A program made the translations under genes and the position numbers. Positions 42,432 to 52,740 of a stretch of DNA of 64,000 bases are shown here, one piece after another. The notes beneath the pieces were generated by a model that was given only the letters and a program-made list of their open reading frames with translations, made no database searches and was not told the origin of the DNA. This DNA comes from Corythucha ciliata. Taxonomy: Eukaryota > Arthropoda > Insecta > Hemiptera > Tingidae. The stretch is from positions 46,900,751 to 46,964,750 of the forward strand of contig CM075942.1 of NCBI GenBank assembly GCA_038030265.1. Reading direction: 5' to 3'. Numbering within the stretch: position 1 is the stretch's first letter; each line of letters begins with the position of its first letter.

Positions 42432-44505
42432 GGTGGTCGGTTTTGACTTGTACAAAAAAAAATGGGTGAAATTAGACCTCATTTGTGATCGAAAATACCC
42501 CACCGGCTATGGTCCGAAAATCAAAACTATTCGAGATATGATTTTTTGAACGATTTTTAAGGCTTAAGTCACTTTTCTCGGAAAAATGCGAGTTGCTCGC
42601 TTCCAAGTGAACGTTTTATAACTTTTGACGACAGATTCGGAAAGAGCACAATTTTTTCTATCGGGAAAAGATATTTAAACTCAAATTGATCGCTTTTGGT
42701 GGCCTTGACAGCTATTCAAACTGGGCAAAATCCGGAATTTTCAATTTTCCAACAAACGTCAACCCCAACTATTTTACGCTAAATCTCTTCAAATCGGCTT
42801 CCCAAGGTCAGGAAAACTTCTTCAATGTGTCCTCTTCAAAATCACTCTCTAAAATTATTTTAGTTAATGGGCAGTTTTTCTGCGCAAATTATCATTTTCT
42901 AAAAAAAATAAGGTATTTCTTCCTTCAAAACCGCAAGTTCAGGGTAGTTTTGAACATCAACATTTCAACAACTCTTGCGCTGTAATTTTTTTGTTTGACG
43001 AGAGAAACCATCATAAAAATCATTTAAAGTCTTCATTTACATGAAACTTATCGTATTCGTCTTTATTGTCGCTCCGGCAGCTGGCTACCGGATAAATCAA
43101 AGAGGGCAGAAATGGCTAATTTTAAAGAAATTTATGATTTGCACATTCTAAATTGCTTGCTTCTACACGTTATTGACTCGTGCACTCCTCAAAGAGCGTT
43201 GAGAAATACGGGCAGTAGTATTGGAGACAATTTTAAGATTTCAATGCATTGTACCAAAGTCCACTCGAGCTTCTTTCTTAGTCTCCCCAAGCATTTCAGT
43301 TTCACGTCTCACTCGTGCATTTAAAGCGATCAAAATGTATTCGGCAAGTCATTACGCTGACATTCATTTCGTTTACGGCCTGGCCGACGGAAATTCTAGG
43401 TTGGCTCAGAGGCTGTACGCTGAACGATACCCTAATCGGCGTATCCCTGTCTACAGGACATTTGCCTCAGTTCACCGACGAATTTCGGAAAGTTCGATCT
43501 TTTCTAGTAGTCACGAGGTAGGGGCGAGAGCGGAAGGCGTTCAAACAGAAGAAATGGTGCTTGAAGAAGTGGACAATCGGCCCGGAATAAGTACACGGGA
43601 GCAGAGTTACGCGGAAGAGGAAGAGGAGTTACGCGAAAGAATTGGGCAGGCAGCCCAAAGTGTTCGTGACTCGACGCTGACCTACGAAGTAACAGTCAAA
43701 GAAATGAGAAAACGAGCAAGACAGTGTATCCGCAGCAATGGAATGCACTTTGAAAACAGGTTAAAATAAAATACGTTTTGAATGAGAATGTGCAAATCAT
43801 AAATTTCTTTAAAATTAGCCATTTCTGCCCTCTTTGATTTATCCGGTAGCCAGCTGCCGGAGCGACAATAAAGACGAATACGATAAGTTTCATGTAAATG
43901 AAGACTTTAAATGATTTTTATGATGGTTTCTCTCGTCAAACAAAAAAATTACAGCGCAAGAGTTGTTGAAATGTTGATGTTCAAAACTACCCTGAACTTG
44001 CGGTTTTGAAGGAAGAAATACCTTATTTTTTTTAGAAAATGATAATTTGCGCAGAAAAACTGCCCATTAACTAAAATAATTTTAGAGAGTGATTTTGAAG
44101 AGGACACATTGAAGAAGTTTTCCTGACCTTGGGAAGCCGATTTGAAGAGATTTAGCGTAAAATAGTTGGGGTTGACGTTTGTTGGAAAATTGAAAATTCC
44201 GGATTTTGCCCAGTTTGAATAGCTGTCAAGGCCACCAAAAGCGATCAATTTGAGTTTAAATATCTTTTCCCGATAGAAAAAATTGTGCTCTTTCCGAATC
44301 TGTCGTCAAAAGTTATAAAACGTTCACTTGGAAGCGAGCAACTCGCATTTTTCCGAGAAAAGTGACTTAAGCCTTAAAAATCGTTCAAAAAATCATATCT
44401 CGAATAGTTTTGATTTTCGGACCATAGCCGGTGGGGTATTTTCGATCACAAATGAGGTCTAATTTCACCCATTTTTTTTTGTACAAGTCAAAACCGACCA
44501 CCCTG
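42429..44505. mobile_element. Near-perfect palindromic TA-targeting transposon with 722-bp arms
   Basis: The left arm 42429-43150 and right arm 43784-44505 are inverted copies with no differences I could find; the 99-residue frame at 42686-42985 (+) recurs identically at 43949-44248 (-). The ends are TA|CAGGGTGGTCGG and CCGACCACCCTG|TA, inside (TA)n. The 633-bp centre holds one HTH-domain ORF. TA target and CAGGGTGG ends suggest the Tc1/mariner/IS630 side of DDE transposons. Relatives: 29265-31637 and the arm relic 45507-46047. Confidence 0.9.
43335..43769 (+). CDS. DUF4817-type helix-turn-helix protein of the palindromic element
   Basis: 144 residues. The first 60 or so (YADIHFVYGLADGNSRLAQR, YPNRRIPVYRTFASVHRRI) have the pattern of DUF4817, an HTH-like domain found at the N-terminus of arthropod transposon proteins. 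The remainder is acidic then basic (YAEEEEELRERIGQAAQSV) and resembles a coiled coil; there is no DDE/DDD catalytic domain, so the protein alone could bind DNA but not cut it. The start at 43335 was preferred because the domain starts there, although the frame is open from 43221. An AATAAA overlaps the stop (43765-43770), 14 bp before the right arm, giving a complete mini-transcription unit between the arms. Confidence 0.7.
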   Translation: MYSASHYADIHFVYGLADGNSRLAQRLYAERYPNRRIPVYRTFASVHRRISESSIFSSSHEVGARAEGVQTEEMVLEEVDNRPGISTREQSYAEEEEELRERIGQAAQSVRDSTLTYEVTVKEMRKRARQCIRSNGMHFENRLK

Positions 44506-45060
44506 TATATATATATATATATATATATTTATGGCCCTTTTTTGTTAGCACGATCACGGTCGCAATTTTCTACTTAGGGCAGCCATATTTGGTCTAAAAA
44601 TCAATAGTGTGAATATCTCGGACGAGTTCGTGATCCAGATGAATCGGTCCACGGGAACGGTGTAAAAGAGGGGTTTGAATTAGTTGAAAATTCGCTACCG
44701 CACGGCTGTTGCTGCAATTGCCCCCAAAATTGACTCGAGTAATGAGAAATGAACGCGCTTTCGTATGAGACCCTAGTGAACCAAATCCGTTGATATGGTA
44801 GGGGAGTTCTCGGCGGAGGGGACCTATTAAATTAACGCTATGCCTTACTGCACCAACCAATTACCAAAAAATGTCACTGACATTGTATTTTGAGCCGTCT
44901 CTTTTATTTGAATTGCCTGCAGCCTAATAAATCTTGAGTAAAAAATCCTGAGGTGGGCCAAAAAGGGAGGAACAAAAAAAAATTAAAAAAAAAAAATGTT
45001 TCGGATTCGAACCAGGCACTCCGCAAATAGTGACATACCATTTAACCTAATTTAACTGAT
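44506..45060. repeat. Host repeat, right part, copy A
   Basis: After the TA tract: TTGTTAGCACGATCACGGTCGCAATTTT.. to ..CATACCATTTAACCTAATTTAAC. Aligns with 47263-47575 with small indels; copy A carries an extra segment between about 44630 and 44860. Confidence 0.65.
44997..45057 (-). ncRNA. tRNA-like sequence (SINE head), copy A
   Basis: On the minus strand: GGTTAAATGGTATGTC as a decayed A-box arm and GGAGTGCC TGGTTCGAATCC as T arm and B box, followed by a T-rich tract. Not a functional tRNA; the anticodon arm does not fold. Matched by 47493-47560. Confidence 0.35.
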
Positions 45061-45084
45061 CTGAAAATTAACGTAATCTGAAAA

Positions 45085-45498
45085 AAGTTTTGTTCCGACA
45101 GCAGCCTGTCGGGGAAAGTGCATTTCATTCATGTGACAATCGAGTCAAACCTCATAAGTTAGAACGATATCAATCAATTATGAATGAAATTTAGGCCGGG
45201 ATAAATATTTTAATTGCAAATAACTCCTCTAACAAGAGTCCGCCTTCCCATATCGTATAGGAAACCAAACCGACTCTGTTTCATTTTTCATTTTCATCAT
45301 TTTGTTCCCCCTCAGTTGGTGCCAAAAAAAGGGGCCTGCGGTAAAAAGAAACGCGATTTTATGATTTTGACTTTCTATATACCACGGCCTAAATGTCATT
45401 CATAATTGATTGATATCGTTCTAACTTATGAGGTTTGACTCGATTGTCACATGAATGAAATGCACTTTCCCCGACAGGCTGCTGTCGGAACAAAACTT
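45085..45498. mobile_element. MITE, AAGTTTTGTTCCGACAGC family, copy 1
   Basis: AAGTTTTGTTCCGACAGC and its exact inverse bound 414 bp. The arms stay paired for about 115 bp (CATTTCATTCATGTGACAATC, GAACGATATCAATCAATTATG). Copy 2 at 47643-47944 is truncated at the right end. Confidence 0.75.
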
Positions 45499-45506
45499 TA
45501 GCGTGT

Positions 45507-46047
45507 TAAAATCATAAAGATTGATCGAATTTTTCAGGTCAAAACAAGCGGTTTTCAAGAGACAAAACATTATTTTTTCTTTAAAAAAAATTGTCATTTC
45601 TGACGAAAAATCGCCAATCAACTAAGAAAACGCTTATGACTATTTTTGTAAAGGACACTTTGAAGATGTTTTTCTGAATCACGGATTGTCCGTACACTCA
45701 GATTTAGTGTGTACAAACGGGGACTGACTTTTTTTGAAAAAAATAAAATCCCCTATTTGCTCGAGACTTTGAGCCGCATTTAAGGGCACATAAAGTAGTT
45801 GACGTCTACCGAAAATCGCTAATCCTGACAGAAAATAGTGTGCTTTTTCCGAATCGATCACCAAAAGTTTCAAAAATTCAAATTGAATGCGAGTTGCTCG
45901 CAGTTAGTTTTAAAAAATTATGTAAGCCTTAAAAATCGTTAGAAAAATCATATCTCGAAGGGTTTTGATTTTCGGACCATGGTGTATATAGTGATTTCGG
46001 TCGCAAATGAGGTCTACTTTCACCCAAATTTTTTTGTCACACTTATC
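45507..46047. mobile_element. Solo arm of a CAGGGTGG-family element
   Basis: Shares with the right arm at 44340-44490 the run AATCATATCTCGAA..GGGTTTTGATTTTCGGACCAT then CAAATGAGGTCTA.TTTCACCCA. Strongly diverged and cut just before its terminus. No opposite arm. Confidence 0.55.
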
Positions 46048-46072
46048 CCCTTCCACACTGAATTGGAAAAAC

Positions 46073-46244
46073 TCTGGAAAGTCGCGGGGCAAAATTTATT
46101 TTTTTTCTGCAGAAAAAAGGGATAAAACGCGAAGGAGCGCGCCATGAATGAACTCATTTGAGTGCGAGCACCCCCGCCCACCATTTCCCAACTGAATTCT
46201 TTCATTATGCTAGAAATTAAACTCGGCGCGGAGATACCTTACCT

Positions 46245-46296
<52 letters not shown>

Positions 46297-46577
46297 AAAA
46301 CGTGTTATTTTAAAAACGCTAAATTCATAGCTAAATCCGAGAAGAACGCTAGCCACAAAACGTTGTGGTATATCCAACGCTTGTGTGGTTTCGTTTATTT
46401 ATTTTTTCTCTGCAGAAGTTCGAATCATAACAAAAGCAAGACGTTAACTGCCAGACTTCTGTGTTTCTCATCACATAGATCCCTTTTATCCAATAAGTTT
46501 AACGTCACCAAACCAAATGCTTAAGATGGCGAGCAGCCGAAACCGGTCCGTTTTTGTCGAACCTCAACGAGAAATCT
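46073..46577 (+). repeat. 500-bp direct repeat, copy 1, with A-tract of about 40
   Basis: From GGAAAGTCGCGGGGCAAAAT to CCTCAACGAGAAA, nearly identical to 48621-49123 (I saw only a few substitutions over about 500 bp). It includes an A homopolymer of about 40 following ACCTTACCTATTT. The long lysine ORF at 46162-46524 is this A-tract read through. Confidence 0.85.
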
Positions 46578-47115
46578 TTTGCTTATTCAAAAACCAGATT
46601 CAGCCGAACGGGAGAGGGAGCATGGTACTGCGAGATAAAATAACGTTTTTCTCCCGTTTCAGTTACCAGCAATATTTTTTTTTTTAGAACTGGGGGAGGG
46701 AGGGAATCTTCAAGAACACAAACAGACACTAAGGAGAGATTTCAATGATTTTTTTTATAAATTAGGTACTCAAAAAGTTTTACACGCGATTCCTAGCGTA
46801 TTGGTAGCACCTTTCTGAGGAACTAAATTTTTTCTTCTATTGAACTATTGCATTTTGACGGTGAGGAGGGAGGGGGTTGAGACATAATTTATAGAATTCC
46901 GTTCACAATACAAAGTGCGAGTGTTTCTTGTGAGACGAGTGTATTTTGTTGGTTTCTATCCAAAGTTTACTTCCAAGCTTTGAAAAAAACAACAACACAA
47001 ACTGTAAAACAAAGCGCTTAATCTCACTGTACGCGGAAAAGTACTCAAAAAGAGAAGAAATGCCGTGGAGCAGCTGGAAGGATTTAATTTAATTCTCATT
47101 GTGCTAACCCTCCTG
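46578..47115. other. Non-coding spacer
   Basis: No gene or clear repeat seen between direct repeat copy 1 and host repeat copy B. Confidence 0.35.
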
Positions 47116-47580
47116 TTTTAGTGCATTTCATTGAAAAAATGCACTATTGGTCTCGCCCTGATGGTCGCACATATGGGTACATACATACAATTTTTTCACA
47201 TTTCAGAATCCCTAGAACACGGGTCGGTTCGATTTGCTTTTATATATATATATATATACCTCGCTTGTTAGCACGATCACGGTCGCAATTTTTGACTTAG
47301 GTCAACCAAATTTGGCCTAAAAATCAATATCGTGAATACCTCGAACGAGTTCGTGTACCACCCAATTACCAAAAAATGTCATTAACATTGTATTTTGAGC
47401 AGTCTCTTTTATTTGATTTTACTACAGTCTACTAATTCTTGAGTAAAAAGTCCTGAGATCGGCCAAAAAGGGAGAAACAAAAAAAACAAAAAATGTTTCG
47501 GATTCGAACCCAGGCACTTCACAATGGTGAAGTTGTGACATACCATTTAACCTAATGAAACGGAGCTGAAAACTAACATA
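47116..47580. repeat. Host repeat, copy B (empty site)
   Basis: Contains both halves of the host repeat joined by an uninterrupted (TA)8-9 tract at about 47240-47258. This is the empty-site counterpart of the insertion at 42429-44505. The decayed tRNA-like block (minus strand, 47493-47560) is included. Confidence 0.75.
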
Positions 47581-47642
47581 AACTGAAAAGTTTTGTTCCC
47601 ACAGCAGCCTGTCGGGTGAAGTGAATTTTTTTAATTTAAAAA

Positions 47643-47944
47643 AGTTTTGTTCCGACAGCAGCCTGTCGGGGAAAGTGCATTTCATTCATGCCACAATCGA
47701 CTCAAACCTCATAAATCAGAACGATATCAGTCAATTATAAATGAAATTTAGGCAGCGATAATGATTTTAATTGCAAATAACTTCCCTAAGAGTTCCCATA
47801 TCGTATGGACAACCCAACCGACTCGGTAAAAAATAAACACGTTTTTATGATTTTGACTTTCTATATACCACTGCCTAAATTTCATTCATAATTGATTGAT
47901 ATCGTTCTGATTTATGAGGTTTGAGTCGATTGTGGCATGAATGA
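47643..47944. mobile_element. MITE, AAGTTTTGTTCCGACAGC family, copy 2 (truncated)
   Basis: Aligns with 45085-45498 until GGCATGAATGAAAT, then runs into T-rich unrelated DNA; the last 40 bp of the right arm are missing and the centre is shorter. Confidence 0.65.
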
Positions 47945-48620
47945 AATTTTTGTTGTTTTTTTTTTCGTCTTCCTCTGCACCAGAAATTGCTCTCGTCATT
48001 TTAAACGATTTCCGTGGGGGGGTTGAAAAGAAGAGGAATTCGAAATCAGAAGGAGCTCATCTGGTTTTAGTTAAAATGAGCAACAAATCTCCAAAAATCC
48101 ACAGAAATTATCACAGGTACTTGAGAAGGTACTTTTGCAGAAAATTACAAAAAAATGGGCTTACTTGTTTCTGAACGATGAGCAATTTAAATCAACCGTT
48201 TGAAGAGCCTTCACGCTGAGTAACGACAAAAAAAAATTAATTTATAATAAAAAATTCTAGAAAACGACGTAAACTAACTAACCCGAGAAGGGGGTACCTG
48301 TATACGATTGTTATGCCAAGCACTACACTGCCACTCGACTACTTGGTGCTTGGAAAGCAACTGAAGAGGGTAGAGGAGCAGCGCCCTTTTTAAGTTCGAA
48401 CAGCGCTCGGTGCCCGTCTCAGCGAGGAGCTTCGGGGAAAGGGGAGCGGCGGCCTTTTTGGCATAAACACGCCTCCTCCATTCAAGTCTTCCTTTTTTCT
48501 CGTCTTCTTCTTCTTCATGGTGGTGGTTGTTGTGCCTCCTTAGTAGACCGGGAAATAAGGAATAAGGGCTCCCTTCTTCATTTTAACCCTTCAAATTGGT
48601 AACGAAGGTGGGAATAAAAG
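47945..48620. other. Non-coding spacer
   Basis: No recognised gene. The ORF 47941-48174 (+) is featureless. A palindromic phrase GCCAAGCACTACAC..CTTGGTGCTTGG occurs near 48314-48356. Confidence 0.3.
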
Positions 48621-48792
48621 AGTGGAAAGTCGCGGGGCAAAATTTATTTTTTTTCTGCAGAAAAAAGGGATAAAACGCGAAGGAGCGCGCCATGAATGAA
48701 CTCATTAGAGTGCGAGCACCCCCGCCCACCATTTCCCAACTGAATTCTTTCATTATGCTAGAAATTAAACTCGGCGCGGAGATACCTTACCT

Positions 48793-48845
<53 letters not shown>

Positions 48846-49123
48846 AAAACGTGTTATTTTAAAAACGCTAAATTCATAGCTAAATCCGAGAAGAACGCTA
48901 GCCACAAAACGTTGTGGTATATCCAACGCTTGTGTGGTTTCGTTTATTTATTTTTTCTCTGCAGAAGTTCGAATCATAACAAAAACAAGACGTTAACTGC
49001 CAGACTTCTGTGTTTCTCATCACATAGATCCCTTTTATCCAATAAGTTTAACGTCACCAAACCAAATGCTTAAGATGGCGAGCAGCCGAAACCGGTCCGT
49101 TTTTGTCGAACCTCAACGAGAAA
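48621..49123 (+). repeat. 500-bp direct repeat, copy 2, with A-tract of about 42
   Basis: See copy 1 at 46073-46577. After 49123 the two copies diverge completely. A decayed piece of the repeat's own 3' part (AAGACTTC.GTGTTTCTCATC to AAGTTTAACGTCA) recurs at 49225-49283. Confidence 0.85.
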
Positions 49124-49719
49124 AGACAGAAGATGTAGGCTCCTACGGCTACAGATTTATGCATGGTTCATCCACTAAACCTCGTAGTTTAAGCGACTCT
49201 ACTAACAATTTAAATACGTTAATTGCAAGACTTCAGTGTTTCTCATCACATAGATTCCTTTTATCCAAAAGTTTAACGTCATTCTCTCGCCTTTTCGTGT
49301 AATTAAAACCCATGCCGTTGAGTTTTGCAGTTGTAAGGTATCTCCTCTTTCTATTCTTGAACGAAGGCATCCTAAACAGTCCAAACAGGCCAAATAACGA
49401 CTTAACATTGGATTCCACACAAATTTCGGGCTTTGGGACTAAAAAAAATGGCTGATTCTGCTAGCTTCTGGGTATATTACTGAAACTCTTAAATTGATGG
49501 CTCAAAGACTGAACTATGATTTTCTGGCGTTATTTATTTATTGAGTCAATCGAAACACGTACATTCAAAAATTGCGCTAAATCGTGTCAATCGCTCATTT
49601 ACCTTGGCGGTTTTTGCAAATGTAAAATTTGACGGGACTTTGCGTACTGTTTTCGGATCTCTTTAAGATATAGCCAGTATACCTAATACGCTTTTGCCCA
49701 TCATTAACCCCAATTGACC

Positions 49720-50400
49720 CCATCATTGGTCCGGATTCCCCAACAGAGTCGGTCCCATCACTCAGCTCGATCTGCCAGCCACCCCACGTGGAAGTATGTC
49801 TTGTGAGCTGAGGATGTTGGCTTGCGCCAAGGACCGGAACTGAGCAGAGAATACCGGAGCCCCTGTCCGGGTTGCCCACGAGCAGGGAAGGTGTCCCTAT
49901 ACACAGGCATGGTCAGACCTAGTCCTCTGCGCTCCAGCCGGAAGGTCAGGAGCTGGTTATACGTATATGCCCACCGGTCTCGGACTAGAGCCCAGTCTTC
50001 CGGTGGCAGACCGAAACTTTCTCGCAAATTGCCCTGCAGATCCCCGTGGAGGCTGCAGCGACGAAGCACATGGTTGCCAGCTTTTTTCTCGATCGACGCC
50101 ACATAGGGAATGTTGGAGAGTCCCGCCGTCGGAAAAACCAGAACTTGGCGTTAATTTAAACGGGCAGTGTCCCGTAAGAATAGTTGCGTCGCGGCATGCT
50201 CCAGGGTGAACCCACTTGGTTGCCGCCAGCATCGTCCGAACCCCCCTCTGAGCCTTATATAGTTGGCCCGGTGCCAACACCATGTCATGCCATACAACAG
50301 TGAGGGTAGAATTACCGCCCTGAAGTAGAATGGGTCTACGCACACCCCAACGATGGGGATGGCGTTGCCAACGGAAATCCGTCAAAATGTATTCCATCCA
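49720..50400 (-). mobile_element. R1-like retrotransposon, deleted copy
   Basis: Aligns with 13440-14390 but with internal deletions. On the minus strand broken frames keep RRCSLHGDL and a decayed CCHC region. The terminal phrase ACAGAGTCGGTCCCATC..CTCAGCTC occurs in both copies (13450, 49744). Non-coding now. Confidence 0.7.
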
Positions 50401-50559
50401 GTTAAAAAATTAATATTCAACAGCGTGCCTTCCGGTAGTGGCCAAGAGAGGCAGACCAGAGGTAGGCCAGAAGAGGAGAGCCATGAAAAGCTTAAAGATG
50501 GGTAAATAGGGATTTTTAGGCTTTACGGCGCTCATTCGAGGAACACAGAGAAACATTCA

Positions 50560-52130
50560 CGACTGTGTGGTTTAGGTATGATGACCCATCCACAGCTAAA
50601 AGTTGGAAAAACCGCTAACGCAAAATTTGTTCATGGGCCAAGCTCGAGGCTGAAATTGAGGAATAAACGGTAATGGCGAACTTTCACATTTTTCAAGCAC
50701 TGGTGTTTATTGAAGAGCTCTAACTTCCAAAATGCTATTGCTCACATTAAACATTAAAATCAATCAAGGATTTTTTTAGAGCGAATTTTTAAAAATGTTG
50801 AGTGAGGATTTGATAACGCCAAACCCTATTTAATTAAATGGATGGTGTGAGGAAGAGGGGGGTACGACACATTTTCAGGGGACAATTTTTCTTGTAAGCA
50901 AAAAATGTTAGCGTGCCCTAATAACATGCTTCAAAATTAGGAATTGAAGTAATTTCCCCTCGTACCATCTATCCCCTCTTGAAGAACTTTGAAATTTATT
51001 TAAGAATCACCAAATGCACCAATCGGGCTGCAACTACCATTGATATCCTTCTGTCCATGTGCCAATTCACCGGTATACTTTTCTTCCAAATCGGACATTC
51101 ATGCAAGTTCCCCATTCATGACAAAAAGTGAAAAAAAAAAAAAAAAAAAAAAAAATCTAATTCCCTGCTAAAATAGAGAAAACCGCTAATTCACAGAAGA
51201 ATAAAATATATAAAACGCCAATCCGGAGTTAGGAGGAAATATACTGCCCCGAAATAAAATATGAGAAAAAGCACTAATTCATGGCTAAAACTGAGAAAAA
51301 CGCTGATTCACAGCACAAAAAGAGAAAACGATAACTCCCGGTTCCTGGAGGACACTTTATGAAAAAATCAAAAATGGCTAATTCTTGGCTAGAAAAAAAA
51401 CCGCTAAATCGCTCTTAAAACTAAAATTAATTAAACTCTAATTTGCAGCTAAAATTGAGGAGGGAAATGCTAACTCGTGGCTATCGAAAAAATTCGTTAA
51501 TTCCCAGCAACAATAAAGAAAAACCCGCTGATCCGTGGCTAGAATAAAAGTGAAACCGTACCTTTGCGGCTGAAATTGAGGTAAATAGCTAATTCTCTGT
51601 TAAAATTGTGAAAAACTGCTACAGCTGAAATTGGGATAAATCACAGTTCAAACCACTTAATATACTAAATCATGATGTGTATGGAGGCACTTTCAAGGCC
51701 AAAATTTAGGGGAAAAGAACACTAATGTGCAGTTTTTGGGACAAGTCCACGGCTAAATTCAATAACAATCGCAAATTCGCAGCCTAAGCTCAACGAAAAA
51801 AACGCTAATTCACGGTAAAAATCTTGAAAATAGTAATTCAGAGTTTCTCGAGGCAACTTTGTGGCTGAAGTTGAGAAAAAGTTCCAATTCATGGCTAGAA
51901 GTGCGAGAAAATTGCGTCAATTCACGACTAAAATTGAGATAAAACGCTGATTCTCTCGGTTAAAATTTAAAATATGGGAAAGACGCTCATTCGCAGCTAA
52001 AATTTAAAGAATAAATCCAACTTGTTGCTAAGACTGAAAAAAATCGCTAATTTGTGGTCCCTCGATTCAGTTTCATGACTGAAAAAATTAGAAAAAGTTC
52101 TAACTTTGCTGCTAAAACGAAGTGAAAGCG
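50560..52130 (+). repeat. Large degenerate minisatellite field, family A
   Basis: Dozens of imperfect copies of GCTAATTC(A/G)CGGCTAAAATTGAGAAAAA, unit about 27-33 bp, in head-to-tail order with variable spacing. Examples are near 51265-51310, 51430-51470, 51790-51830 and 51900-51960. An A run of about 26 lies near 51130. No ORF of note. This is the biggest family A field in the window. Confidence 0.7.
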
Positions 52131-52269
52131 TCAAATCACGGCCAACATTGATTGAGTGGTCTTCCAAATGTTGGTGGACTTCCGAATTTAAGTTGCCTAT
52201 GCTGCACAAGCTGCAAGTGGACCTGTTGATTTCAATGTTACTAAACTTGCTCATGAAATTTTGTCTACG

Positions 52270-52375
52270 TCTTGATGGAAAACAATGAACACAAACGACT
52301 TAGAACACTTTTTATTGACTACCGAACACACACAACAACCTGATAAGATAATGATAACTTGATAAGATTACAACA
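52270..52375 (-). repeat. Candidate 3' LTR of the gypsy element
   Basis: On the minus strand a purine tract GAAAAGAGGGGA is followed by TGTTGTAATCTTATC; an AATAAA motif lies about 65 bp later and TTTCCATCA may be its end. About 100 bp. I did not find a matching 5' LTR. Confidence 0.4.
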
Positions 52376-52740
52376 TCCCCCTCTTTTCAGAGATTCAATT
52401 TGGCTGGAGGCTTCACGTTTCTTCCAGACCTTGTCGTCCCATGTGCCGCTGAAACTGTGCGGTTGGCCGTCGTATCGTCAACCGATCGTTTTCGACGGGG
52501 AGCCGTGGATGGCACGCTTTCATCTAAATTTGGTGATGAGGTTGCTTTGACGTTTGTCAGACCAGATTGGAGAACACCACCTGGATTGAAGTGTGGAATC
52601 AGATGAAAGCGGTTTCTTCAGAATTTACTTGGTCCTGCGTGAACGATGTATGACCTCGGCTTTTTCGGTGATGAAGCCAGGTCTCCTCAAATCCCGAATC
52701 CTTACGCGCTGGTCCACGTCCAAGTCCGGAAGGTCCCGAA

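Noticed and set aside
42686..42985. 99-residue ORF, identical to one on the opposite strand at 43949-44248
   Set aside because: Both lie in the inverted arms of the palindromic element; identity reflects the arms, and the protein shows no domain.
46162..46524. ORF with about 14 consecutive lysines
   Set aside because: The lysines are the A-tract inside the direct repeat; not a protein.
46073..49123. A pair of LTRs bounding a retrotransposon
   Set aside because: The repeats do not start TG or end CA, carry an internal poly(A), and the interior holds unrelated duplicated repeats rather than gag-pol.
50560..52130. CRISPR-like array of repeats with spacers
   Set aside because: The genome is eukaryotic, units are degenerate, spacing is irregular and no cas genes exist; it is a minisatellite.
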